Source of the DNA: a virus
Length of the DNA stretch: 33,004 bases
Direction: 5' to 3' (one strand)
IMG/VR virus record: IMGVR_UViG_3300048023_000163
Location: 1 to 33,004 of that record
A program made the position numbers and the translations under genes. A model generated the notes under the pieces. That model had not been told where the DNA came from, did no database searches, and worked only from the letters and a program-made list of their open reading frames with translations. Each line of letters opens with the position of its first letter. The stretch's first letter is position 1. Shown piece after piece: positions 27,290-33,004 of the stretch.

Positions 27290-28543
27290 TTAATATCCCG
27301 CCACTATGTCTAAGATGTCGTGGTCGTCTATTTCGTATTCATAGTCATAAGCCACTTTGGCTAGTTGGTCAATGTAAGCCAATGCGTCTATTAAGTCATC
27401 ATGGGTCAAAGGATCAGGGAATTGGAACAGTTGGTCAAGAAATCTTGAGTTCCATTCGCCTTTGTTTAGGGTGATATACCCATTTTCAAAGCGGCCCTGC
27501 AATGCCCACATGACCCTATCTATTTTCTTTTTGTTGCCGTGGGTGAGTTCTTCTACCCGGAAAAACGTACCGTACTTCTTTTGTAGGTCAACAAGAGGAG
27601 ACATAACCGCTTGCTTGGCTATGCCCCTTTCGATACCCACAGATACAGGTCTATAGTCTCTTACGGCTTGGAAGATTTTGACGGCCGTTTCGTCGAGCGT
27701 CCACCTGCCGTAGATGATGTTTTCGACGTACCAGCCTTCTTCCGAGACGTCGACGACGGCGATCGCGGTTTCGTCGAGCTTCGCGTTTTTGGTGCGCTTT
27801 TTGTTGACTTCTTCAAAGCCGGCGAGGTCGATGGCGATGTAGTAGTCTCCACGGGGCTCTCGATCTGCTTCGACCCGAACCCAATCTTCTTTAAACATTT
27901 CTGAACCACGAGCTTCAAAGCTCGCCATAAATTCTTGACGGAAAGCATAACTAGACATACTCCTTTTAGCAGTATTGATTTCATCTTTATCAAGCAGAGG
28001 ATTATCGTAAGAAGTAAAATGGTAGGCCGTGTAAGTTTCATCATCGCCCAGCTCCGCATACTTATACAATTCGTAAAAGTGATTCCTTCCCATTGGTGTC
28101 CCAATGAACATTGCACATCCCTTTTGATCCGCCAAAGCGGGTCTTAGGATTTGCTCGAATACATCAGGCTTCATATCTGCGTATTCATCGAGAACTAAGA
28201 ACTTGAGACTAACACCTCGCATCGTCTCTGGTCTATCGGCGCCTTTGAGGCTGATGGTTGCTCCATTGACCAGTTTGATTTGGAGATTATTGATGTGACT
28301 ACCAGCGATAACAGGATGACCCAACTCCAAAAGAGTTTGCCACATAATATCCCGCGCTTGTCCCTGCGTCGGTGCAACGTAGAATACATGTCCCCTATCG
28401 GCCTGCAAAGCATTTACTATCAACATCCATGCGGCGAGGCGGGACTTACCCGTACGTCTGCCAGCCGCTACAATTTTAAATCGGGTATCGTCTGCCCAGA
28501 CTTCTTGTTGCCAAGGCAGTAGCTCTATATTGAGATCACTCAT
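27290..28543 (-). CDS. Terminase large subunit
   Basis: The 417-residue protein is a full packaging motor. Walker A AGRRTGKS is at 27-34 and Walker B FLVLDEYAD at 115-123, with E120 catalytic. FIGTPMGRNHF (coupling motif) is at 147-157. The nuclease part has IAIDLAG (D239), GIERG (E305) and THDDLIDALAY (D386), the three acids of an RNase H-like fold. Size is slightly below the 470-600 typical of podovirus terminases, with a short linker. It cuts and pumps DNA into the capsid with the small subunit encoded two genes upstream. The portal gene follows with a 1-nt gap. Confidence 0.92.
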   Translation of the reverse strand: MSDLNIELLPWQQEVWADDTRFKIVAAGRRTGKSRLAAWMLIVNALQADRGHVFYVAPTQGQARDIMWQTLLELGHPVIAGSHINNLQIKLVNGATISLKGADRPETMRGVSLKFLVLDEYADMKPDVFEQILRPALADQKGCAMFIGTPMGRNHFYELYKYAELGDDETYTAYHFTSYDNPLLDKDEINTAKRSMSSYAFRQEFMASFEARGSEMFKEDWVRVEADREPRGDYYIAIDLAGFEEVNKKRTKNAKLDETAIAVVDVSEEGWYVENIIYGRWTLDETAVKIFQAVRDYRPVSVGIERGIAKQAVMSPLVDLQKKYGTFFRVEELTHGNKKKIDRVMWALQGRFENGYITLNKGEWNSRFLDQLFQFPDPLTHDDLIDALAYIDQLAKVAYDYEYEIDDHDILDIVAGY

Positions 28544-28549
28544 AGAAAG

Positions 28550-28903
28550 CTATGATCCATTGAAGTTATTAAACACCGGAGACGCTTCTATCAAGTCAAA
28601 GGTAACAACTACCTCTACGTTACCTGCACTACCACTGGATGCCTTAATAATGTCTCCGGGTTGTAGAACAAACACGGCATTACCATCAATCAGCAAGTTT
28701 TCCTTCGAGGATATGTTAGTGCCGTTGTAGATATACACGTCTGTTGTGGGACTAGGCTTATCTACAAACAGCGTAATGCTATTAGTGGAGTTATGCAGGT
28801 TAGCAATAAACGCCATGTTCCAATGCGCAACGTAACCGTTAGGAATAGTAACAATTTCTTGCGTACTGGTATCTGTTAGATTTTTGTTTTTGGTGTATAG
28901 CAT
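28550..28903 (-). CDS. Small putative virion protein, 117 aa
   Basis: The ATG at 28903 overlaps the preceding stop as TAATG. The frame is open further upstream to 28918, but that part has no ribosome binding site. The protein starts MLYTKNKNLTDTSTQEIVTI and has beta strands ITLFVDKPSPTTDVYIYNGT, ENLLIDGNAVFVLQPGD and VEVVVTFDLIEA. It resembles the short beta-barrel phage proteins encoded next to the terminase in marine podoviruses. It may be a capsid decoration. No family is certain. Confidence 0.55.
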   Translation of the reverse strand: MLYTKNKNLTDTSTQEIVTIPNGYVAHWNMAFIANLHNSTNSITLFVDKPSPTTDVYIYNGTNISSKENLLIDGNAVFVLQPGDIIKASSGSAGNVEVVVTFDLIEASPVFNNFNGS

Positions 28904-29259
28904 TAGGAATATGTCCACATAACAGGGGTTTCCTTTCGGGAATCTACATGCACAAAGGTTTTGGCTACTCCAATTCCGCCAAACCCCATCTTAAGCGCGT
29001 TATGCACAATGTTCATACGCTCAAATCCGTTGGATACGGCAATATCAGCCGCAATTCCTTGGTTGTGGGTGCCAGGCTTTTCTTTTTTTACTTCGTTTGG
29101 GTGTGTTTCGTCCCGATACCCAGAGGTGATTCGGAAGGGAAAGCCACACGCCTCTCGCAAAAAGTCTAATTGCTCCAAAAATTCTGGATTCATTTCGTTT
29201 TTATTGGTATGCGTACAGTTGAACTCTTCTCTTTTAAAGTATTTCACCGTTATCCCCAT
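28903..29259 (-). CDS. M15-family peptidase endolysin (D-Ala-D-Ala carboxypeptidase/L-Ala-D-Glu type)
   Basis: The open frame runs to 29397, but the upstream part lies inside the small terminase gene. Two starts fit: ATG 29259 (MGITVKYFKREEFNC) or GTG 29247 (MKYFKREEFNC) with GGGG 7 nt upstream. Motifs: SGYR (46-49), GTHNQGIAADI (63-73) with His and Asp metal ligands, and FVHVD (102-106) with the second His. These are the M15_3 zinc ligand set. The enzyme cuts the peptide stems of peptidoglycan. It has no signal peptide, so it needs the holin-like proteins at 17434-17972. Placement next to the terminase genes, far from the holin, is a feature of this group. Confidence 0.8.
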   Translation of the reverse strand: MGITVKYFKREEFNCTHTNKNEMNPEFLEQLDFLREACGFPFRITSGYRDETHPNEVKKEKPGTHNQGIAADIAVSNGFERMNIVHNALKMGFGGIGVAKTFVHVDSRKETPVMWTYS

Positions 29260-29719
29260 CAATAATGGTAGGTTGGATAGTATTAGGATCGAAGTCACCC
29301 ATAGTGGAGCCCGCATCCTTAACATCTGCCGTGCCAACCCCAGTAATGTTGATCTGAATAGCAGATTTCCCGCCGTTTTGCACGACATCTTTTTCAAATG
29401 CCGCTACAGGCAGGATTCTATCCATGACTAACTTCCATGCGGCAGACTGATTCTTGTGGTCATCATCTAATGCGGCATCGAATATAGTATCTAACACCAA
29501 CTTAGATTTAGGAGAGGCCAGCATACGAGCTTTGTACTCGTTGATCTTAGCGGCATCACCCTTAGGACGGCCTACTTTACCCCTACCACCTTTGGAATTA
29601 GCGGCTAATGCTTGTCTACTGGGTTTAGTGCGCTTCTTTTCTTCTTTTATCTGCGCTTTACGACGTTGCTTGTAAGTCAAACCATCGTCTTCGGGCACAT
29701 CTACTCTTTTGTCTGTCAT
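29234..29719 (-). CDS. Putative terminase small subunit, 161 aa
   Basis: Residues 1-45 are basic (LTYKQRRKAQIKEEKKRTKP). GRPKGDAAKINEYKARMLA follows at ~48-66, with a helix pair (LDTIFDAALDDDHKNQSAAW). The C-terminal beta part reads SAIQINITGVGTADV. A GRPKG AT-hook-like element followed by a helical KxxxxxxxA-rich zone and a domain with QINITGV is a recurrent small-terminase shape in marine podoviruses. It would bind the pac/cos site, perhaps in the ~500-bp intergenic region just upstream, and present DNA to the large subunit. It is the first gene of the leftward late cluster. Confidence 0.6.
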   Translation of the reverse strand: MTDKRVDVPEDDGLTYKQRRKAQIKEEKKRTKPSRQALAANSKGGRGKVGRPKGDAAKINEYKARMLASPKSKLVLDTIFDAALDDDHKNQSAAWKLVMDRILPVAAFEKDVVQNGGKSAIQINITGVGTADVKDAGSTMGDFDPNTIQPTIIDGDNGEIL

Positions 29720-29757
29720 AAAAATTAAAGGGGTTACTTAACCAACCCTCCCTCCCT

Positions 29758-29786
29758 ATCCTATATATATACTCGGTGGTAAACAA
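29758..29786 (-). promoter_or_regulatory. Candidate late promoter (leftward)
   Basis: On the - strand TTGTTT (29786-29781), a 17-nt spacer and TAGGAT (29763-29758) precede the small terminase ATG at 29719 by about 40 bp. The adjacent TATATATA is also AT-rich and may assist melting. It is a weak match. Confidence 0.35.
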
Positions 29787-30060
29787 CCCTTACCTTACCT
29801 GATAAGAATGCCAATGCAAAACGGTTATAAAAATATGAGGTGAATCAAGGATTTGGCATAAGACTAAAATGACTCTTTTTTGTATCTGGGTGGGTACTAT
29901 ATACACCTAACAACTACAAATACCCCTCCCCCCTCTGTTTTTCTGTCTGTATTTGCATAACTCTAACCGTTTAATCCTACTGACTCCGCTATATGTCTAC
30001 GCTATGGTTGGCGCTAGGGTATTTATGCTGTGAATGTGGGGAAGTGCGGGGCAAGGTGGC

Positions 30061-30088
30061 ACCCATAACCCATAACCCATAAACCATA
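30061..30088 (+). repeat. Four 7-bp repeats (ACCCATA / AACCATA)
   Basis: ACCCATA occurs three times in tandem (30061-30081), followed by AACCATA (30082-30088) and a C-run. It is telomere-like in look only. It may be a binding site or a slippage product in the control region. Confidence 0.75.
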
Positions 30089-30127
30089 ACCCCCCAATTC
30101 CTAACCGATCAGCTCCAAACAAAAACC

Positions 30128-30170
30128 TTTTGTCACATTTCAAAATAAATAAAAAAAGTTTTGTCACATT
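30128..30170 (+). repeat. Two 12-bp direct repeats TTTTGTCACATT, 31 bp apart
   Basis: TTTTGTCACATT at 30128-30139 and 30159-30170 have identical sequence, offset by 31 bp, which is three turns of helix. An A/T-rich spacer lies between. The second copy abuts the candidate early promoter, so a regulator could bind both on one DNA face. Confidence 0.75.
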
Positions 30171-30173
30171 CTG

Positions 30174-30201
30174 TTGTGTCTATCCATTAGATGTCCATAA
30201 T
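30174..30201 (+). promoter_or_regulatory. Candidate early promoter (rightward)
   Basis: TTGTGT (30174-30179), a 16-nt spacer and CATAAT (30196-30201) predict a start near 30208, 28 bp before the first early ATG (30236), which has AGGAG at 30222-30226. It sits directly beside the second 12-bp repeat. Confidence 0.4.
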
Positions 30202-30235
30202 GAATCCATCAACTAAACAAAAGGAGTGTTGATAA

Positions 30236-30538
30236 ATGAAAAGAACATCACCCTGCTACCACGATGACTGCCTCTTTGGAACTGATTCTCGCGGGATGCC
30301 ATTCGCGCAGTATCAGACGGCCGCTGGCGTCCGCTATGTTGTCATTGATGCAAGCGAAGGCTACTGCTCTCGTGGCGTAATTGGCTATCACGCCGAGGTT
30401 CGCCGCGAAATAGATACTGACATTTTGCGAGTCGTGAAATTCGCGAGCGGCAAGCACATCAGCACATCAACGCCAAGCCAACAAACCGTCGAGCGATGCC
30501 GCGAAATTATGTTCACATTCACTGGAGAGGCCGCATAA
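30236..30538 (+). CDS. Early protein of unknown function, 100 aa
   Basis: AGGAG lies 9 nt before the ATG. The protein reads MKRTSPCYHDDCLFGTDSRG, then MPFAQYQTAAGVRYVVIDAS, EGYCSRGVIGYHAEVRREID and ...PSQQTVERCREIMFTFTGEA. Three Cys and two His occur in the first half, which could suit a metal site, but the spacing is not a known ribbon. As the first gene after the early promoter it is a strong candidate for a host takeover or anti-defence protein. No family is recognised. Confidence 0.6.
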   Translation: MKRTSPCYHDDCLFGTDSRGMPFAQYQTAAGVRYVVIDASEGYCSRGVIGYHAEVRREIDTDILRVVKFASGKHISTSTPSQQTVERCREIMFTFTGEAA

Positions 30539-30574
30539 CGCGGCCCATCACTTCAACCAAAAGAGGGTTACAAC

Positions 30575-30895
30575 ATGGAACAAGTAAAATTCGGTATTAC
30601 GTTTCGCATCACTCATTACTGTTACAGCGAGATGGCAAACTTTAAAGAGTGCGCGGGCAACATCGAACCCCAAGAATTGCAAGATCGTTACGTGTCATTT
30701 TTGGACACGTTCAGCGGTAGCAAGAACTCACTAGTTGATGCCGATGTGCTGGCGCTATTCATCGACGACTTAGAGAGCCGAGCGAGTATGGATTACCTAG
30801 AAGGCCATTGGGACGATGATCCCGACATCATGGCCGGAGGTAAGCGATTCTACCAGCGAGCCAAGAAGCTTCGCGCCATCCATTCAAATCTGTAA
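30575..30895 (+). CDS. Early protein of unknown function, 106 aa
   Basis: MEQVKFGITFRITHYCYSEM is followed by acidic helical segments (PQELQDRYVSFLDTFSGSKN, VDADVLALFIDDLESRASMD) and a short basic end (KRFYQRAKKLRAIHSNL). No domain is recognised. It is followed by two hairpins (30909-30946), so it may be expressed at a different level from the next gene. Confidence 0.6.
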   Translation: MEQVKFGITFRITHYCYSEMANFKECAGNIEPQELQDRYVSFLDTFSGSKNSLVDADVLALFIDDLESRASMDYLEGHWDDDPDIMAGGKRFYQRAKKLRAIHSNL

Positions 30896-30908
30896 AGCCT
30901 AGCCGATC

Positions 30909-30946
30909 GGACATCTGCGGGTGTCCTTTCGGGTGCGCTTTGCACC
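30909..30946 (+). terminator. Two tandem hairpins between early genes
   Basis: GGACA (30909-30913) pairs with TGTCC (30922-30926). Directly after, GGTGC (30932-30936) pairs with GCACC (30942-30946). Both stems are 5 bp. There is no U-tract, so a leaky attenuator or mRNA processing element is more likely than a full stop. Confidence 0.4.
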
Positions 30947-30976
30947 ATCAACCCAACAAACAGAGAGAGCTAAACA

Positions 30977-31321
30977 ATGAACAATTTACAAGACTTTGAT
31001 AATTACATTGACTCAATTTGCGACGATATCTGGATCAATTACAAGGCCGATCTAAACGATCAAGATGATTGGCCAGACATCGCTCACGAGTGCGCGGACG
31101 GTAGCCAGTACGTCATCTATTACGGCATGGCGTGGGATCTGGTGACGATGATGCGACAACATGATTTCTCCTCTTTCGATAGCGCAGAGGATGCCGCGTT
31201 CAATTACGGGATTGAGTTTGAGAGCGCAAATCAGATGATGGCATTGATCGCCTACGAGCTCATTTATCAGCACATCATGATGACGCTAAACAATAAGCAC
31301 AACGAGCAGGAGGCCGCATGA
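30977..31321 (+). CDS. Acidic early protein of unknown function, 114 aa
   Basis: MNNLQDFDNYIDSICDDIWI is acidic and helical; DDWPDIAHECADGSQYVIYY is in the middle, then AWDLVTMMRQHDFSSFDSAE and a helical tail. It overlaps the next gene by 4 bp (ATGA). Acidic profile and early position are compatible with an inhibitor or DNA mimic. No family is known to me. Confidence 0.6.
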   Translation: MNNLQDFDNYIDSICDDIWINYKADLNDQDDWPDIAHECADGSQYVIYYGMAWDLVTMMRQHDFSSFDSAEDAAFNYGIEFESANQMMALIAYELIYQHIMMTLNNKHNEQEAA

Positions 31322-31656
31322 TTATTGAACTGACAAGAAAAGAGAAAATCTTTTTATCCGCATACTTTGACGCGCTCGATTTCACGGAGGATTCAGACGG
31401 GCGCGAATTGTGCGAAATCTTCAAGCGTGAGCAGGTTATCGAGTGTCTAGCTTTCTTTGTCTACGCTGAGTGCTACCTGAGTGACGACAACATTGAGCAG
31501 GCTGGGCACGACTTTTGGCTCTCACGTAACGGACATGGCACGGGGTTTTGGGATCGTGACTCCGATTACTACACGCCACATGTGCGCGATTGGTTACAGC
31601 GTAAAGCCGAATCATTTAAAGAGGTAGACGTAATTTATGAGGAGTATGCCGCATGA
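31318..31656 (+). CDS. Conserved phage protein with DFWLSRNGHGTGFWDRD motif, 112 aa
   Basis: MIIELTRKEKIFLSAYFDAL is followed by a helical part and then HDFWLSRNGHGTGFWDRDSD, a motif that recurs in many tailed phages as DFWxTRNGHGxGFWD. It is sharply conserved, with clustered His, Asn, Asp and Trp, so it probably forms a binding or active site. The function is not established to my knowledge. The gene is coupled on both sides by 4-bp ATGA overlaps. Confidence 0.7.
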   Translation: MIIELTRKEKIFLSAYFDALDFTEDSDGRELCEIFKREQVIECLAFFVYAECYLSDDNIEQAGHDFWLSRNGHGTGFWDRDSDYYTPHVRDWLQRKAESFKEVDVIYEEYAA

Positions 31657-32003
31657 TTAACGTGGGAGAGCAGTGCATATACTGCGATCAGAGTGTGGCT
31701 TGGGGCTCCGGTTTGTACGTGAACCGGATTCCCGCTGACGATGGCGAGCGCACCGGCTTCATGTGCGGCGTGTGCGTAGATGACGCGGAGAAACTGGCCG
31801 AAGAATGCAAGCCGGAACTATTCGGCTTCACTGTAATCGACCGCGACGGTGGCGAGATGCACAGCTCCGAACCTGAATATGAGACAGGCCAAGAGGCACA
31901 GACGGCCGGTGAGCACTCACTGTGCGACCTAAACGGCGGGAGTCTCGAGGTGTGGCTGTGGGATGACAGCCTAGAAGACGTAACCAAGACATGGGAGGTG
32001 TGA
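31653..32003 (+). CDS. Putative zinc-binding early protein, 116 aa
   Basis: CIYC (8-11) and CGVC (38-41) form a plausible zinc knuckle with ~26 residues between. A long acidic C-terminus follows (EDVTKTWEV, VWLWDDSLED). The layout CxxC-x26-CxxC is compatible with a small zinc ribbon. No family is recognised. It could be a transcription- or nuclease-targeting protein, but that is inference. Confidence 0.6.
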   Translation: MINVGEQCIYCDQSVAWGSGLYVNRIPADDGERTGFMCGVCVDDAEKLAEECKPELFGFTVIDRDGGEMHSSEPEYETGQEAQTAGEHSLCDLNGGSLEVWLWDDSLEDVTKTWEV

Positions 32004-32005
32004 AC

Positions 32006-32185
32006 ATGTGGAAAGTAAACCTAGTGATAGGCGGTTTAATCGTAGGCACTGCCGCCCACGTCATCATCGCATTTATGGCGGCGATTAACTTCATGTGGTG
32101 GACAGCGGCGCTTGCAAGTGTGGCGTCCCTTGTCGGCTTTTACTTTATTGACCAACTAGAAACCTTAAAAAGAGAGGAGTGGTAA
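32006..32185 (+). CDS. Small membrane protein, 59 aa, two helices
   Basis: ATG at 32006, with GGAGGTG 7 nt upstream, gives MWKVNLVIGGLIVGTAAHVI, then IAFMAAINFMWWTAALASVA, SLVGFYFIDQLETLKREEW. Two hydrophobic stretches (~4-24 and ~28-48) can span the membrane with a short loop. It lies in the early cluster, so it is more likely an exclusion or membrane-active protein than the late holin. Confidence 0.65.
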   Translation: MWKVNLVIGGLIVGTAAHVIIAFMAAINFMWWTAALASVASLVGFYFIDQLETLKREEW

Positions 32186-32187
32186 AG

Positions 32188-32415
32188 ATGGGCCCAAGAA
32201 TTGATAGAAACGTGGAGATGCCAGAGCGAGTAGACATGCCCGGCAAGTGGAAGGATTTAGCCAGGCAAATGGAGGTGGGCGACAGCGTATTTTTTGAAGG
32301 CGCTAAGTCAATTGATGACCACCCGCGAAGTCTCAGAAGGGCGGCTGTATCGCTGGGGATGAAGGTTAAATTCTTCGCGATGGATGGTGGCGTTCGCGTA
32401 TGGAGGATCGAGTGA
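32188..32415 (+). CDS. Small phage protein with VGDSVFF...RVWRIE ends, 75 aa
   Basis: The frame also allows GTG at 32179, but ATG at 32188 has GAGAGGAG 8 nt upstream. It reads MGPRIDRNVEMPERVDMPGK, then WKDLARQMEVGDSVFFEGAK, ending AMDGGVRVWRIE. The pattern MxVGDSVFF, basic R-x-A helix, then GGVRVWRI recurs in phages as a short unnamed family. Basic middle and beta ends suggest nucleic acid contact. TGATGA couples it to the next gene. Confidence 0.6.
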   Translation: MGPRIDRNVEMPERVDMPGKWKDLARQMEVGDSVFFEGAKSIDDHPRSLRRAAVSLGMKVKFFAMDGGVRVWRIE

Positions 32416-32597
32416 TGAACTTCGACAATCATTATGAGGCGTTTGTCTCAGGCCTTCTGTTAGCTGTTAACGCACCCACTGAGGAGCAATCCCAAGAGGC
32501 GTTAGCACTGGCGGAGTCCATCGCCGGACACCTAACAGCCGATCAGGTAGAGCAGGCGAAGTCCGATACGGTCAAAAGGCTGGATAACTTTGCTTAA
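32415..32597 (+). CDS. Small acidic helical protein, 60 aa
   Basis: The ATG at 32415 sits in TGATGA with the preceding stop. The product starts MNFDNHYEAFVSGLLLAVNA, then PTEEQSQEALALAESIAGHL, ending TVKRLDNFA. It looks like a small two-helix protein. A second allele of its last six codons opens the window at 1-21. It has no motif I recognise. Confidence 0.6.
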   Translation: MNFDNHYEAFVSGLLLAVNAPTEEQSQEALALAESIAGHLTADQVEQAKSDTVKRLDNFA

Positions 32598-32635
32598 CTT
32601 GTTTAAACTTTATGGATGTTTAGAGGGAGATCAGC

Positions 32636-32806
32636 ATGGTGCAACGTTACTCTTACGGAGAGACGGGACAGCAGATTCGCGACGCGGCAGACAATTATCT
32701 GCACAGCGGAGAGGCTAACGTTTACGGGTTCATTTACTGGTGCGAGCGGTTCGGTCTAGCCAGTGAGGACATAATCGACATTTTAAAAGAGGAGTTATCA
32801 GAATGA
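32636..32806 (+). CDS. Small early protein, 56 aa (second copy of 60-230)
   Basis: This frame repeats the gene at 60-230 with 7 residue changes (A6S, A8G, D12Q, G20N, V27A, E31G, A55S). GGGAGA precedes the ATG. It overlaps the next gene by 4 bp (ATGA), as at 227. It is either the true copy in a circular genome or a tandem paralogue. Confidence 0.6.
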   Translation: MVQRYSYGETGQQIRDAADNYLHSGEANVYGFIYWCERFGLASEDIIDILKEELSE

Positions 32807-33004
32807 AGCCACTACGAGAGAAGATCATCGAGGCTTGCCCTGAGCTGGGCAACGCTGAGGTTAAGCTACTAATGGAGGAGCTACGCGTTAATAGTCGCGA
32901 TGAGAACGTCTATGAAGCGCAGATCAAGGTCACAGCACAGAGCCTATTCGCTGAGATGTACCGATGGCGAAAGGGTGAGACTCTCAAGTCCATCTACAAG
33001 GCCG
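32803..33004 (+). CDS. 5' part of second copy of the 108-aa early protein
   Basis: This frame repeats the gene at 227-553 (MKPLREKIIEACPELGNAEV) and runs off the window at 33004. From 32878 the DNA is identical to 302-428. If the molecule is circular, the gene continues at 429-553 and yields the full 108 residues. Confidence 0.6.
   Translation, partial: MKPLREKIIEACPELGNAEVKLLMEELRVNSRDENVYEAQIKVTAQSLFAEMYRWRKGETLKSIYKA
32878..33004. repeat. Perfect 127-bp repeat, right copy (assembly closure point)
   Basis: This is the same 127 bases as at 302-428. It ends exactly at the window end, which suggests a circular path of 32,576 bp that rejoins at 302. Confidence 0.9.

Larger units (their letters stand above)
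29720..30235. other. Main control region between early and late clusters (516 bp, no gene)
   Basis: No open frame of note is present on either strand. The region holds an AT-rich start (29720-29780), inverted repeats ATGCCAA/TTGGCAT (29808-29814, 29853-29859) and AAACGGTTA/TAACCGTTT (29819-29827, 29964-29972). It also contains a pyrimidine tract around 29921-29950, four 7-bp repeats (30061-30088) and two 12-bp repeats (30128, 30159). Divergent genes start on both sides, so it must carry both promoters. A packaging or replication start site could also be here. Confidence 0.7.

Noticed and set aside
30061-30088. Telomere-like ACCCATA repeats as a sign of a linear protelomere phage
   Set aside because: There are only four units, internal, and no protelomerase gene or large palindrome.
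1-33004. tRNA genes, integrase, repressor or toxin-antitoxin pair
   Set aside because: I read the gaps and small frames for these and found no cloverleaf, tyrosine/serine recombinase motif or known toxin pattern. Diverged ones could be missed.

Overview
The window looks like an almost complete, uncultured, podovirus-type tailed phage genome, probably from a marine or aquatic Gram-negative host. The phage assignment rests on a full virion set: small and large terminase, portal, scaffold, major capsid protein, gp11-like adaptor, nozzle-like protein, three candidate internal/ejection proteins and a tail fibre, with no tape measure, tail tube or sheath gene. The host guess is weaker. It rests on the style of the tail fibre, on the small lysine-rich proteins next to the portal, which I recall from marine phage genomes, and on a lambda-like NinB/NinG recombination module. 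I see no tRNA or rRNA gene, CRISPR array, insertion sequence or integrase. The last 127 bases repeat positions 302-428 exactly, and the bases before each copy are similar but diverged. The simplest reading is a circular assembly of about 32.6 kb whose first ~300 bases are an alternative strain allele.

Layout. (a) 30236-33004, continuing across the closure into 1-1295, + strand: a tightly packed early cluster of small, mostly unrecognised proteins. They follow a ~500 bp control region (29720-30235) with a candidate promoter and two 12-bp direct repeats. (b) 1369-2511, - strand: a DUF4224-like protein, a small protein with an SSB-like acidic tip (DDIPW) and a probable single-strand annealing protein. 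These are read from a promoter overlapped by six TGTA boxes spaced exactly 10 bp apart. (c) 2676-4980, + strand: a RecA-fold/RepA-like ATPase, an iteron-bearing inverted-repeat region that could be an origin, a NinB-like protein, a 51-aa protein and a NinG-like zinc nuclease. A hairpin shared by both convergent stop codons ends this unit. (d) 29719 down to 4977, - strand: packaging, lysis, capsid, tail and ejection genes in order. An internal unit (zinc ribbon, scaffold, capsid) has a candidate promoter at 24128-24156 and a strong UUCG-loop terminator after the capsid gene.

How it works together. There is no DNA or RNA polymerase gene, so the phage must borrow the host replisome and transcription machinery. 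It supplies one motor ATPase plus recombination proteins (annealing protein, SSB-like, NinB, NinG), which suggests replication closely tied to recombination. Lysis probably uses the M15-type peptidase endolysin and the holin-like membrane proteins. The most unusual gene is 12683-17431: 1582 residues with a Pro/Ala-rich stalk, 38 collagen Gly-X-Y triplets and 25 copies of a 15-residue FATPEDI repeat. Other points of note are the 10-bp phased box array, an out-of-frame coiled-coil gene overlapping the portal 3' end, and a 15-residue lysine-rich peptide gene with a strong ribosome binding site.
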